From Favolaschia claudopus (lineage: Eukaryota; Basidiomycota; Agaricomycetes; Agaricales; Mycenaceae), in assembly GCA_037176885.1 (NCBI GenBank), contig JAWWNJ010000044.1, positions 744,001 through 808,000 on the forward strand: 64,000 bases of DNA. The letters are read 5' to 3'. A program made the translations under genes and the position numbers. The notes under the pieces are model-generated. The model was not told where the DNA came from and searched no databases. It was given only the letters and a program-made list of their open reading frames with translations. This document shows, in pieces, positions 1 to 13,650 of the stretch (the stretch's first letter is position 1; every line of letters starts with the position of its first letter).

Positions 1-398
1 TTAGATTCTTCTTTTGTCCTACAGCAATAGTGACCTCAACCGTCAACCCTGAGAGACTCTTCTCAATTGTTGCAAGAAGCTGTTGCAGCTTAGCGCTAAA
101 TACTCCAAAAATTATCTGGCTGCCCGGAGGAGGCACCCTGGGAGAAAATTGCCTGGGATTGCTCACGGAGTGACCAGGTTTGTCTGGAGGGTTTTTATAT
201 ATAAAATCTGGTGCAATATGTAGGCAGGCTGATTACAAGCCTACAATCAAACTACAATTGCCTAATAGTCAATCAGATTCTGACTTATACCTATTTGTCT
301 TGTAATCCCGTTGACATCATTTTAATGTATCGCTATGCACAATATCACATATATCAACAAAAAACTCTTGTTCATGTTCGATTGACTAATCTAATGTT
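1..398. other. Flank downstream of the sacsin-like gene
   Basis: This stretch lies past the stop codon of the sacsin-BTB gene and would hold its 3' untranslated region. It is AT-rich. An open frame on the plus strand (211-540) runs antisense into the last exon of that gene and shows no recognisable domain, so I do not call it a gene. Confidence 0.4.
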
Positions 399-3300
399 TC
401 ATTCTCCGTTATCTGCACTAGTAAGAGGTGGAACAGAACTCGGGTTTGTCCTGCCCCATTCTTCACAATACTCCACAAGTGATGCAGCCTCATATTTGCT
501 GGCTTCTTGCATAACTACACTAAAGTCAATATTGCTTTGAAGAAAGATTGGTTGTAGCACTTACTTGGCCAGTAAGTATCTCGTGACAATAGCCTTTTCT
601 CTTGAACAACTCTGCCAATTTCGTCCTTCAATTCAAGCATGCCCCATTGGTCTGCACCTGGAAGCAACTCGAGTAGGCCTTGTAGAAGAATCATGTGGTC
701 ATAATCTCCGTCAATTACTATTGATTCAATCTTGCCAGTGTATATAAAATCTAAAATATTATCAGTGTTTTCAAACTGGAACTCCAAAACAAAATTTACC
801 AAGCACAGTGCATGCTCCAAAATATGTTCCAGGGAATGAGTATGTCTCTGCTCGACTTTCAGCCCAGCCACAAAGTCCATCTCTAACATGGGGAATTGCT
901 GCAGCCAGAAACATAGAGTGTCCTCTGAGTGCCTCACAGTCTATGACTTGTTCACTATACATTGGCACAAGCACAATATCTGTAAGCTGTCCTGCTTTTC
1001 TCATGTTATTGAATGAGTCTCGCAAGCTGTTGTCATCTTGTGCTCTTGTTTTCTGCTTGAAATCTATGTTATGTTCAATTCCTGCTCCAGCTGCAAGTAA
1101 TAATGGCCGATAATCCTGAAGAAATCTGCGAACAGCAAATGTGTTTGTTTCAGGAAAATCCCATTCGATGTTGAACAATAACTCAGAAGCCTTTTGCCAT
1201 TTCCAATCTCCAGAGTGAGCATCATCAACATTGAGGAACAGTGCTTCATTTCTACACAACAAAGGCTCTCTAGCATCTTCTGTGTGGTCATTGAGCCAGC
1301 GATATGTTGCACAAAGCTGTTGCAAAAGTGTACGGTTCTGCGGATGGTCAACAGCCACTTTCTGTGTCAAAATAGCTAGATGTGCAACCTAGAACAATAT
1401 GTTGAGTTTTTTTTTGGCATTAGTAACTGCTCAACTTACCACTTCTATTGCAGTAGGAAGACCAAGTGTTTCATTGAGGGCACAGAGGTTCTCTGATGGC
1501 TCTTCTTGAAATAACCCTCTTTGAGTCCAAGCTATCATTTCATACTCTTGTCGTAGAGTCTGATGGGGTGCAATGATTTGAGGAAGTGGTTTGCAATATG
1601 ACTGATATGAGTATGATGCTGATGGACACCTGATGTCTTTGCGTGGTATAAAGCGGAAATTATCCAACTGATTCCACTGATTCCTGTTTCTCATCACAAT
1701 TCCAGGCAGTGACTCACTATAAAAGTGATATACTTCTTCAGCTTTTTGCAAAACATCAGACTCTGTGAATTCTTGCACTGTAAGATCCCCGTGGACAGTT
1801 TGAGCACAAAGAATAAATGATGTCAAGTCAATTTCGAAATTGAGGCCTTTTGCCCTCAGTTGACCTTGTAGATGTCGGAAGTTTGAATGCAAAAAGAGAC
1901 TGCTTTCAAGAGTCTGTAGAGCAAGTGCAAACAGTTGCACAGAGTGATCATAGAGGTTGTTTGGTTGGCGCAATTGACAGTTTCCATCGGGTACTGGAAT
2001 TATTCCATTTCCTCCCATGTTCAGGAGCACCATAAGCACATTTGAGTACTGAGTCATGTGAGAAACATCCAACACATCAGGGAATACCAGAAGTTGAGCA
2101 AGGTGCTCTGAAGTCAAATTTGGACTTTTGGGAGGCCAGGACCAAACAGTTGACAAGGCATGGCTATAGCTGGCAAGTGCAATTCCAGCTCTTGTGTATT
2201 CATCAAACATATCAATGCTCAGCCCATATGTATCAAACATTTTCACATGCCGTGCAGATTTCAGAACATTTCGTTTGTCCTGTCGTGCTTCCCATATTGG
2301 AAGGTCTTTGAGAACATATCTCGATGTTGCACTGTGACAATAGTTCACATTGGCTTGTATCCATCTGCTGATTTCAAGAGTCTCTTCTGTAGACAGTGAA
2401 TCCAAAATGTTGGTTTTATGCTGGATTGCCTTTAGAAATGATTCCAAATTGAACGGTTTATTACATGATTGCAACAGTGGCTCAGGAACCCTGCAAAAAA
2501 CAATTGACATGTTTTGCATCGCTGAGACGAGGGCAAATCGTCCCACAGGCTCAGTGATAACATCATCACGCTGACAGTACTGCAGTGATATGTACTCTCC
2601 ATTGGAAATGGATATCAGAGGTATAGAACCAAAAGAGTGAGGGTCTGGTGGTCCAGGGAGCTGGGGAAATATCTGCCAGAATTCTTGAATCCATCTTTCA
2701 ATTTCCCGTGTATGCTGACACCTAGGCTGTGGTTTGATCTTCTCTTGAACAAGATCAACCACAGCTGTAGCATCAAAAAGTCTCACATTCATAGGGCTCT
2801 GCAAAAGGAAGTTTTGGATCTCTAGTGGCATGTCTTTGTGCAAGAAATGATGTTGATTGAAGATAACAGGTACTTCTCCAGTTGAAATATATCTGGATGG
2901 AGAGAGTGAATTCAATCCAGTCAAAGTACCATCTGCAAGGATGATAAGAGGCAGATCAATGGGACAGATTCCGTTGCTCAATAGAAAACCAAGTACATCA
3001 TTGATGGTTTGCACATCAAAGGATATTTCTTGTGTTCTGAACAATTTAGGCAATCTGTCCTTTGTCATGCCAGCAGATAGAATATTTTGCACAAAAGAGG
3101 GTTCAACCCCTTTCAGCCGTGAAGCTGTAGAAGCTGTTCTCATAAGGCTGTAGAGCCCAAGAGGAAGCTCAACAAAGTCTGGTGTTTGAAGCTTCCTGAG
3201 TAAACGGTAGACACCAGAAGTGTACTTGTATTGTGATTGTATCATTGAGAATACTGCATTGATAGGAGCAATCAGCTCATTTGAAACTGTAAGGCAAATC

Positions 3301-6300
3301 AACTCTGATGATTCAGGTACAGAATCATAGAAGGCTTGAACGATTTCTCGTGAGATAGAATCACTTGTGTTTTTATTCACTGGCCACCATGAAAATGGAT
3401 TTTGAAGTTGGCGAGAGTTCTTTGTAGTCGCTGCTTGGTAAATAGTTGACTTGTAAAGAGTAGGGATCAAGGTCTTCAAAATCCAAGTATTCCATGCTGC
3501 CTGAGGTACACGGTTTCCTGTCAAGTCCGCAGGTTCAAAAATGATATATCGCCGAGATGAAGAGATAGCCCAAGGTGCTGAGATATGCACTGATAATGAT
3601 GTTTGGACAGGAAGCCGTAGCACTGAGAACAAAAAATAGGGATGATCTGGTTGAACCTGTAAAGTTTGTTTGAATGCTTGTGCAACCCCATAAGAAGTAT
3701 TTGCACTGGGTAAGAGAAGTGCCATCTGGACAACTGCCCCAACTTTGCTCTCTTGTAGCCCCATTCCCTCAACGACAGAGTAGTAATCATTGGGGATAGA
3801 AGAAATAGGTGTAGCTGATGTTGTAATCATCCAAACCTGTGAGGATACCACAGAGTCTTGTTTACTTGCTGTGACAGAAACCAGTTTGTGATCTGTATTC
3901 ATACTCATTACTGGTCGTTCAGAGACCACTGACCATAGAGAGACAGGAGAGCCCTTGCCAAGTTTTATCAGTACTCATCTAACAATCAATCAAACAAAAT
4001 TTACCACTGGAGGCTGCCTAGTGGCTGAGACTTCTTTCATACGTGTAAAGTACATACTATGCTTTGCAAGCTCAAAATATGGACCAATGATCAAGTTCTC
4101 ACAGTCAGAAAGGCTGAGTACAGTTGATGATAGAGCAGTTGCAGTAGTTCGCAGGGGAAGCCGAAATAGAGTCTGAGACATTGTCAAAACCTTGATCACT
4201 GGGGGAGAAAAAACAAACTCGTACCCCAGAATAAAGTGTTTCCTTTTTCGAAAATCCATGCAGTGATTCAAATGGCAAAAGTTGATCAGCAAACCGCCTG
4301 ATATCATGTTAATATTTTGATTAGCGAAAAAGAAATGTCATTCATACCGAGCAACAATTGAGATAGGTCTTAGAAGAGAAGTCCTTGACCTTCCATGGAT
4401 GGGTGGAAGATATTTTCCAGAGGGATCCAAGATTAAGAAGTATTCATTGGAGACAATTTCAACAACCTAGGTGTCAAGGTGTCATCATAAGGAAAAAAGA
4501 ATACATCAAGAACCTTACATCAGTGAAGTGGAATAAAGACAATGCACCCAAGCCATAACGACCAATGCTATCAGGATTCAATCGCTTTCCTCCTTGGCCA
4601 ACTTGTCGCAAGCCTCGAAAATCAGTCGAGGTAAATACAGCATCATTGTACAACAGCAGTGATGGTTGTCTCTGTAGAGCAGCAAGGCCAGGAGCAAGAA
4701 TCTTGGTAGAATCAAAGGTTCTCTCATCTAACATAATCTTGAACCCTTCAGCATTGGCATCAATTGCATTTGCAAGGAATTCATTGAGGGCATGTGTAAC
4801 ATCGTGCTCTTTCAAGACTCCTTCAACTCGCTTGGTGAAATTTTCTCCCATTTGTAAATCGTCTTCATCATCATCTTCACCATAACCAAGTTCCAAAGAG
4901 CTTAGAAATTGAATCTTCAGTTTCCGTGCCAAAGATTCAGAAATAGCCGAGTTGGAGGCAAAGCCTTGATCAGGATGAAAATCAGATGGACAGTCAACAA
5001 AATAGACTTGGCCAATGGGGTGCAGAACTCCATCTTGTCCGGGAATCTTGATGTGCTCATAGTCATCTTGGGAGCAGGTTGGAATCAAAGATGCTATTGC
5101 TTTCAACAGCTCCATTGTCTCTTGCAAATGGGATTCTGTTACTCTGTAGTTCACCAAGCTTGCAAGTGCTTCGACCTCTGAGAGCAATGTTTCAAGGCAA
5201 GGACTACAACAAATGTAAGTAATTCTGGTATAAAAAGGAACTCAACAAGCACCTTGCTGTGCAGCCCATCTTTACCAAGAAAGCCCTATTATGGCCTTCT
5301 AACAAAGACCCAGGTACAACTTTGAAGCGACCACGTAGTGAAGTTTCTGAGCACAGAAGAGCATGCCGAGTTTCTACCACCAGAGGGGGCTGAATAGAAA
5401 TTGGAACCCAGCAGCATCCAGAAACAGTGTTGCACAGCGAAACCATATCATTCAAAGAAAGTGAACATCTTGGTTTCGAAAATTCCTTGATTATGACAAA
5501 TAGCCGCTTGGGTTGGTGATTTTTATATGACAGGGCACGTTCCAATTGTTGTTGCAATATATAAGTTGGAATATTGTCCCAACCCAAAGCTTTTTGGAGA
5601 CCAGGGCTATTCACTCTCCCATCAACTGTAGAGAGCACAAGATCAAAAAGATAAGCTCCTTCGCCTTTATCTCGAGCTCGAGCAGTCATAGGTGTAGCTA
5701 GAGCACAGTCTTTCTGGATTGGCAGCCATGACTTTGTAAGACTGTCCGCAACAATTAATGTTGGCTGAATATGTGGCCATATATCATCCAAAAGTGCTAG
5801 AAACCTTTGTGCCTTGCAAAAAATCATTGGATATTGATCTGTAGACCAGCTTCTTGACAGATAATCAATACGCTCTTTAACAATTTGAGAGGTGATTTCC
5901 GTCTGGTAAAATTTGTATGACAGCAGGATTGAGAGATAAGGGTCAATAGCCCATGGACCAGTAGGTAGCTTGCCAGATTCACCATCATAGAGAGATGCAA
6001 GTCTGCTGTGAGGATTGATGACATCAAATGGAGGAGCTCGTTGTTGTCTGTCAATAACTTGCACAAAGGGAATAGCATGAAGCTTTCTTCTTGTGAAGTC
6101 AGACAAATCTGCAAGACGAGAGATAATGCGGAAGAGCAGAGCATCAAGAAGAGGTTTAGGCTGATCAACTAAATGATCTACTGCGAGCTCCAAGATTCCA
6201 ATTTCATCAAGTGCTCGTTTCATTTCATTCGGGTTGACAATGATACCTAGCACACTACTTCGCACCCCAATGTCAAAAAAAGTGTGCTTGGGGATGATAG

Positions 6301-9114
6301 GCAATGGGCAAGAGTCCTCAACATGCACAAAAATGACAGTTTCCAGAGCAGGGCCAAAATCACGTTTTGAGAGTTTCTTTTGCCCTTTTGGTTCAGGAAT
6401 TGCAAGACGGATTGGGAATATTGGCAACTGCAGAAACTTGTTTTTATTTGGTAGATCAAGTTTGGGTGGCCCTTGTGTCAGGGAGCTGAGCATCTGGACA
6501 AGATGGCCCTGTATCAATAATGATGCACGTGAATCAAGATTGTCAATATTGTGTGGAGATATGGAGCTAATCAATAGCTTGAATGCAGCGTCATTACCAT
6601 TGGCAATGAAGTTTTGGAAAACAGGAGAGTATCGGGCCAGATTTGGGTGGAGGAACCCAACATCAAGGATCCTCCAAGCAGCCATTATAGGTTCTGAAAC
6701 AGGCAGCAGTATACAACTTCCTAGTTTTCTCAATGTTCCCCGAGTTGTTGGCAACAAGTGAAAATCTTTGATGACTTGTAGCAAACCAGTCTTGTTGTGC
6801 CATGTAGACATGTGGAGCCACTTCCAAAACTTTTGGATCCACTCGAATTTATTACTGTCAAGGACTTCATCATCTGCAGGGCTGAACAGACCGAAACTGA
6901 TATTGAGATATGTCCGAATATGTGAGATGCCAAGCTGAGAAATGTTGCTAAGATTTGTTGTGCGAAAAACTTCTGCAACATCTGTAGGCATGATTGAGAG
7001 ATCAATCAATTGACCATTGCAGTCCAAGTCTCCAAAAAGTTCGCCTTCCATTCCTGTCACTGTGATGTATTGCTGAGCTGTGGACAAAGCGGCACGACAC
7101 CCATTTGCAAGAGGAACAAGTGGCAGGCCTAGAACCTGGGTAACATTCCCAGGCGCAAGAGTCAAGTAACGCAGAATATGATCTTTATCCTCTTCAGTCA
7201 AGATCTGTAATGCTTGAAGATGGTTCTAATGTAATGGTAAGAGTCAAACCGGACATTTAAAAAACTAGAGCATACTTTCAAAGAGTTGCTGACATTTCTT
7301 GGATGCAATAACTGACTAGAGAATGCAGAAGGAATTGTCTCTTCAAGATGCCGAGGAATAACCACTACAGCCAGTTGAGCATTAGACAATGCTGCCAGCA
7401 CAGCCAAATTGCGAGTTTCTGACGCAATGAGTGCAGATGACAGCCGAACATAGCTCTTGGCATTTGAAAAGGTCGGAAAAATAGGAAGATCTAAATGTAA
7501 AACTTGCTTCATCAAATTTGAGAGAATGTTGCTCCAATAGCCAGAACCAGTCTGAACTGGCCATGCCGACCATATATTTTCTGCCTCGCCAGCATCGACT
7601 AGAATGTGCAGCAAGGCTGCCCAAGTTGAAGGCAGAAACTCATCGAAAATGGCGCAGTTCCACGTTACAAGTAGTCTGTAAAAAAACAGTGTAAATTCAG
7701 ATTGAGAATGGTGAACTATAAGGTCAGGACACACACCTTTCCCTGGATTCAGCACCAGTCCCTACTTCCTCAATATTGCGAAGGCTCTGCCGATCCTGAG
7801 TCAGTGCTAAAATTGCATGCATGTGCACTGGAAAGCCAGTGTGGATTGGCAGCGGTAACAACTGTCAAATTGTAACAAGGCAATGAGTACAAAAGTTTAA
7901 CATAATGAAGAAATGTTACTGACTGTAAAGAGTCGCCCATTGAAGTTGGCTGGTCTGTTGTCTACAGGAAAAGCTAGGGCAACATGCGAGAATAGCTTAT
8001 CATCTGCTAGCTTTGAAGCAACATCGTAGCCAAGGCTTTGACACAGTATATCTGCCGTCTCTTTGGTGCTCCGGACAGCATGATAGACACGCCAGCTTTG
8101 CTTGGTGGTAGTTGCACCACAAGTCAAATGAATGGTGCATCTGAAAGTTTGCTGCTGAGCACTACCATTGCGAGCAAAAGCACGCTTGGCAGATATTGAT
8201 GTATCAGGAATTTCTGCACTACCAACGAAGTGCTCTTGGCCATCCGCAGAGATGACCTTGAGACAGATGTAACGAATGTGCTTCAAGAATAACATGACCA
8301 CACTCAATTCCTTTTCAACAAAATCTTCGAATAATTGTCGAACATCCAAAGGATTGACGACTGTGGACTTGATGGTGCTGATTGCAGCCCGACTTGCAGT
8401 ACGCAAGGGCAAGCGGACAACTGTTCCCGGAAAAGATCCATCAGCATCACAGTTGAGAGTGTTCTTGAAAGCACCGAGTTGATCCCCATACAGATGTCCT
8501 TCATCGAGGACATCAAGTAGAATCCCTCCTTCTTTGCCTTCAGCAAATCTCTCATGCGGATCAAATATGACCAGCTTCCGACCAGAGAGGAAGTGAGGAT
8601 TGTCGGTGATCTATCAGCAATCAGTTCAGTTAGAACACAAAGAATTTGCGGAAAGAAGATTGGCTAGCATACATGGTAGCAAGAACGGACTCCGATTCCA
8701 AACTTGCCAATTTTTCTGTGTGCATATGAGGGATGTCATGGTCTTCAGCATGAATGATTTAAATCTCACGTTTCGTCCTTCGTCTTGCTAGAACTATGCA
8801 GAGTACTTATTGCTTTCCAATCGGCATCGGAGAACAATGTGTCGTTGACAGCGAGCAGCGCAGGTCCTTGGCAGCCTACGAGATCTTGGTCAACCACCGA
8901 CTGTGAAGGGTGCTTGCGCAAATCCAAGATGAAAGTCTACATTGAGTGAGCAGGAGTTCCAAGCCATGCAAGTCTTGCCTACCTGTCTCGTTGCCGAAGC
9001 ATCGTCGGAATTCTGAAGAAGTTCTCGCAGAATTCCGTTTCCAAGCGGATAGGAGTCGAGGATGCTCTTGATGATCTTTGTCAGGTCTGCACGCTCGCGA
9101 AAATTTACGGGCAT
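399..9114 (-). CDS. Sacsin-like giant protein with two GHKL ATPase modules and a C-terminal BTB domain
   Basis: About 2,700 residues in many exons. The N-terminus from ATG 9114 reads as the sacsin repeat ATPase: the N-box ELLQNSDDASATRQ, then GPALLAVNDTLFSD, then KIGKFGIGVRSCYH after short introns. A second, more diverged ATPase module lies near 4500-4800 (EFLANAIDANAEGF, then SIGRYGLGALSLFHFTDV). Long alpha-helical, domain-poor segments fill the space between the modules and after them (1431-3929 is one 832-codon exon). The C-terminus is a BTB/POZ domain: LTDIVLVPMYS, GHSMFLAAAIPHVRDGL, VLDFIYTGKI, completed by 49- and 50-nt introns at 751-799 and 515-564; the stop is at 399-401. Sacsin is an HSP90/HSP70-linked chaperone, and BTB domains recruit cullin-3 ligases or dimerise. 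A role linking refolding to ubiquitination is inference. The family assignment is firm; some internal splice sites are not. Confidence 0.85.
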
Positions 9115-9705
9115 CGTTGGTGTGTAGTAGCAGTGTCAGTGTAGGGGGAGTTGGGGGTTAGAGGTCAAGGAGCAACGTTGTGGGTACAGTGGGCGTCAAA
9201 TCGACGGCCGGGAAACACGAGGTTCTCATTTCCGAGAATAGCATTGAGCCCGAGACCAATAAGAAGAAGACCGGGGTTGAATAGGCTTTGTAGGAAGCAC
9301 CAGCTATCTAGGCGCTCATCCACTTCGGGTGTTGTTTGATCGATATCGAGGACGAGACTGACATCGGACGGATAGAGCTCTGACGGCAGAGAACAAGTCT
9401 TGACTGAGAACAGGAAGTTGAGGCAAACCTTTCACCAACTCGGCCAAAAACCGAGACCTTCAAGCAAGTAAAGAGACACGCAATATATCCCAAGGACAGT
9501 GGGGAATAGTCCGATTCAAGAGAGGATATTCGAAAGGGTTCACTAATTTACGGGATGCATCAGTCAGTCCGCTAGCCAGTAGCACAAGCTGCCCTTTGCC
9601 AGCACAGGCACCCTCGAGTGCGCCTTAATGGAATGCAAGATTGCATACATACCAAACTTGTGAAGAGAACTGGACACCATCATCGAGGCTAATCGTTTTG
9701 CAGCG
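9115..9705. other. Gene-free gap upstream of the sacsin-like gene
   Basis: This is the 5' flank and presumed promoter of the sacsin-BTB gene, up to the end of the dehydrogenase remnant. Only short overlapping open frames in several phases occur, none with a recognisable motif. Confidence 0.4.
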
Positions 9706-10681
9706 CCAGACTCACCGGTGATGAAGTGCGAATCGGGAGTGACTACGAAGGACACGACATTGGGGATATTAAACGGCGCCCGTACGAATGCTGAGACGCA
9801 ACTCGAAGAACTGGTGTAACGCCTTCGTTGGCATTTACTTTGGTGGTGACCTGCGTTTCAGAGCAACCAATGCCATGCTCTGTGTTCATGAGAATTCGTC
9901 GAATGCTGCCAGGCCATACTGGCAAACGCACCAATGTCGGTGTTGATGACGCCAGGACTGAGGAGCGTGAGCGGTAATGTTACGCTCCAAAGCTCCGTAG
10001 CTATTGCATCGTGCATGCGCAGGCAACGTGCCATGCCTTGCGAACAGACAAACATACCCGTAGATCGAGTCAGTGTGCGAGCCAGCGTGGCCTAAGTATC
10101 GGGGTTAGAATTCGGGGCACAGATCTGAGCTCCATTCATAACGCACCTCACGTCCCACAAATCGACTAGGCACCTACACGTAAAATTGTGAGAAATCGGC
10201 TCGAGGGACCAGGAGAAGAGAAGAACCCTAGGTGGGTTGGCCAAAGGTGCGATGCCAGCCTTGGCCACCATCTAGTCGCACCGTACAGGTCATGAAGGTG
10301 GAAGCAGATAGCAGTCAGCAATGCGTAGAATGTCCACTCAACCCAGAGCGGATTTGGCAGATTTCACCGTGGCTTCGACTTCGTCATTTTTAGCGACATC
10401 GGCGGGGATTGCGACGGCGCTGCGTCGGAGATCTTTGACGACACCATTGAGAACGTCAGTTTCGTTTGAAAGGTCGACCGCATTTATGTCGAGACCATTA
10501 GCATCGAGGCAGAGGCGGAAGCCCTTGCGCAGCGCGGATGATGATTCTCATGAACGAGTTTGGAGACGAGTAGCCGAAAGATATTCCAGGGGCTCACGTA
10601 GCTCTCATCTTCCACATATCCGGGAATCTGCCGACAACAACGAGAAGAACTGATTACCCACCACGGTTTGAGCAGAGACAT
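9706..10681 (-). pseudogene. Decayed short-chain dehydrogenase (diacetyl reductase/FabG type)
   Basis: Fragments of a classical SDR appear in the right order on the minus strand. About 10540-10360 reads RLCLDANGLDINAVDLSNET and then VAIPADVAKNDEVEATVK. About 10270 reads MVAKAGIAPLA, a version of the NAGI motif. About 9975-9945 holds ALERNITAHAP in one frame followed by SPGVINTDIG in another. About 9770-9715 reads NVVSFVVTPDSHFITGES, the usual C-terminal strand. The TGxxxGIG cofactor loop and the catalytic Ser-Tyr-Lys region are not recognisable, and the pieces sit in different frames that I could not join with introns. I therefore call it a pseudogene; a badly spliced but living gene is less likely. 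Its neighbour, the GH43 gene, is also broken. Confidence 0.65.
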
Positions 10682-11212
10682 GATGTTGAAAATTTCCTGA
10701 AACGAGCGGTGTACGTCTCGACGACAAGCGGATACCGGAACGTTCCAGCTAGGATAGGTTCGAAGTCAGCCAGCTATTAACCAATGGGCCAGCTTCACAT
10801 AAGACGGCGACGTCGTTGACTGGGGGGAGACTGAGGAAGGAGTGTGCCGTAGTTTGAAATCGCATTGCATTTTCCTGTGTTTTCTAACTTTTTTCGTCCT
10901 ACCCCGCTACCACTTTCCAGGCATCGCGTCGTCCGTGGTCAGCAACGCGGGGCAGTCGACGCCACTAACCAGAATCGAGGATGGTGGGGCCAATGTGCAA
11001 TGTGCTGAGAGTTCAAGGATATTAGGGTAAGTTGAGAGCGTCGGTTTACCACGGTTTGCCGTGTCAAAGTTGATCGCGGCCACAGTCAACGAAAAAAGTA
11101 TTTTCCAGTCAAAAAAACGAAACAAGTAAATTGACGCTACTAGTACTGTACAGTGAACACTAAAAAGGCGATTTCCTTCGAATCCAGGCATTTTCCCCGA
11201 TCCCCAACCTAC
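10682..11212. other. Gap between dehydrogenase remnant and GH43 gene
   Basis: No gene seen. A short plus-strand frame near 10920-10975 contains VVSNAGQSTPL, which resembles an SDR NAG motif, but it has no further SDR context and I treat it as chance. The part next to 11213 should include the GH43 3' end. Confidence 0.35.
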
Positions 11213-13634
11213 TTACTCCCCATCCTTTTCCTCCGATTCATCTATCACCTGCCGCACCCCCTCATACCTCCACCGCAAAACATACACCGGCGTCGACGCG
11301 TTCCGCCCGTTTCCTGTAGCGTACACGCCTAGCAGCGTCCCTATGTAATCAAATCAAATTAGATGTTCCAGTATTTAATTTATTCTTTCATCCGAAAAGA
11401 CGAACGGATGATATCCACTCACCCGTGAACCCCCAACTCACATCCTCACTCAACCCGTACCCTGCTATCTTCATCTGGGGTGCACTCTCACTAGTACTCC
11501 CACCACGGCTTGATGGAAATCGCGCATAGCTAAAAACATAATGCGTCAAATTGTTCGCTCGGATCTCCAGCCTTGTTGTCGTCTGCGGATGTGTAGCTCT
11601 GGGATTCAAAGAACGCGGAAGAGGGACGACAGTGTCCGACCGTGGCGTCGTAGCGGTTGTAGAGGTGGTGCGGATGCGTAGGAAGGTGGAGTCTGCGCAG
11701 GATTGATGTGAAGCCTGAGGCGAAGGTCCGGGTGTGTTTGGGTCGTTCATGAGACAAACGATCCCGAAATCTATGTGATGATTCTATATTCATTGCTTCC
11801 CCTCAGTCATAACGCTCGTAAGAACACGCTTGAACCAACACCCAACTCACCTGAGTCAAAAACACTGTCACCCCCGCCTCCTCCTCCTCCTCCCCAGGCA
11901 CATACCCGCCAACAAAATCAACACTAAACACAAACCCACTATGCACCTGCCGCCTCCCCACGAACGTCTGCCCCGTCTCCGCGGAATTCGCATCAAAGCC
12001 GGTGAGGTTGAGCAGCGAGGGCAGGAGGCGCAGCGTGTCCGGGTGGCCCGGGGGCGAAATCGTGTACGCTGAAGGGGTGGGGCGGCGCCAGTGCGTGAGG
12101 TGTATAGGGAGTGCGGAGTTGGGTGCGAAGGTGAGGTGGTCGGGAGCGGTTATGTATGGTCTGAGAGATAGTCGTCAACAGAAAGAATGAGAGGGAGGGA
12201 GAGAAGCGCACCCGTTTCCTCGAATTGACGGCCGAAGCGGGAGAGTTGGGCCTCCGATCGTGCCTGAGACGTTCTCAAGGACGGGCCATTCGTCTTTGTT
12301 CCATGTCATGTTTGTCAGGACGGTCTCGCGGCCCTAAAAGAAAAGGTTTGATGAGCTACATAGACATTGGACAACACTGGCCGAGGAGGAGACGTAGCTC
12401 ACCATTGGATACGAGATATACTCGGGACCTGAACGTGTGGAGAGCGCGACTGCCCACCTGTGAATTATGTCGAGTTGAGTTAAAAGATACTTGGTGGATA
12501 GACAAAAAAATGCTAGCCAGTTTCCCCTCCCATCCTGAAAGAAGTCTGCATGGCCGACAGTTTGAACTACGGCAAATGAGCAGCGTTACTTCTTTCAGCT
12601 ATGTGGAGCAACGTACAATAAGACGAGGTATTCGCGTTGGTGAGCAGCGGATTATTCGGCGCTGGGGTAAAGGGTCCGCTGATGTTCCTGGACCGCGCGG
12701 CGGTCACCATATGATTCAAACCCGTTCCGCCTGGTAAACATAAAACTAAATTCAACCGAGTGAAGTAACTGAAGAAAGGTATGAAAGCGCACCTTCGGCG
12801 ATAATGAGGTAGTAGTACCCGTCCTTGGAATGCATATGCGGGCCTTCCGGCGCCTAAGGTAAAGAATCTGAGAAACGGCCGCAACAAGAAAGCAGAGAGC
12901 ACACCAAACCACCGGTACCATTCCAAATCGGCACCTGTTTCGTGGCTTCGCCCGTATCGAGGTCGAGCTGCATTTGGTCGATGTGCGGGCTGTGGAATCC
13001 GTGGTCAAAGATTGTTTTGTTTCGATTGAATGGATATAGGAAGCCTAACACGCACCTCACTTGCCACGGATGCGCGCCCTGCACATGAACCCTCCCATCC
13101 TCGCTCCAAAACGGCGACGTATCATACCCGACGAAAGAAAAATGCACGGGGTCAGACCACGCGTTTGATGCGTAGGGGTTTTTAGTGCGGAAGAGTATCT
13201 GCATGGATGGGTTGGTTAGGACGTTGCCATTGGGAGTTGAGAGTTTGAATGGAATTCAAGTTGGACGTACGTTGTCCCAACGCGCCGGGTCGTCGATGGG
13301 CATTTTGTCGAATACAAGGGTGGTGAGGATGAAGAATTCGTTGTGGTGGTAGCGGAGAGTTGGAGCCCATATGCCGCTTGTTCCTCCCACTATCCGATCC
13401 AATTTTCATTCGCCTGTGATATAAGTAGGAGTCAAGGTAAGTGTTCACCTGCATTGGTAAGATTCGGTAACTGTTCTGGACGCGAGAGCGCGTTGCCTGG
13501 ATTGATTCAGACGTGAAATAGGGAGACACGAAAAGTCCTGCACACCAATGAGCCTCCAAGTCTGCAAATCTTGACTGGCATGTATCGGAATGCCCGGGAA
13601 CGCGTTGAACGAACTGGACGCGCAAAAGAAGGTG

Positions 13635-13650
13635 CTATCCCATTCGGAAA
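13635..13650. repeat. Direct repeat, left copy flanking the insertion
   Basis: CTATCCCATTCGGAAA on the plus strand. It is nearly identical to the copy at 14241-14257 and encodes part of SEWDS in the GH43 reading direction. It is read as one half of a target-site duplication. Confidence 0.75.

Noticed and set aside
760..940. Apparent frameshift in the BTB domain of the sacsin-like gene
   Set aside because: A 49-nt intron at 751-799 with GT..AG ends restores VLDFIYTGKI exactly, so no frameshift is needed.
10900..10990. Plus-strand VVSNAG string resembling an SDR motif
   Set aside because: No cofactor loop, catalytic residues or C-terminal SDR motifs around it; too short to support.
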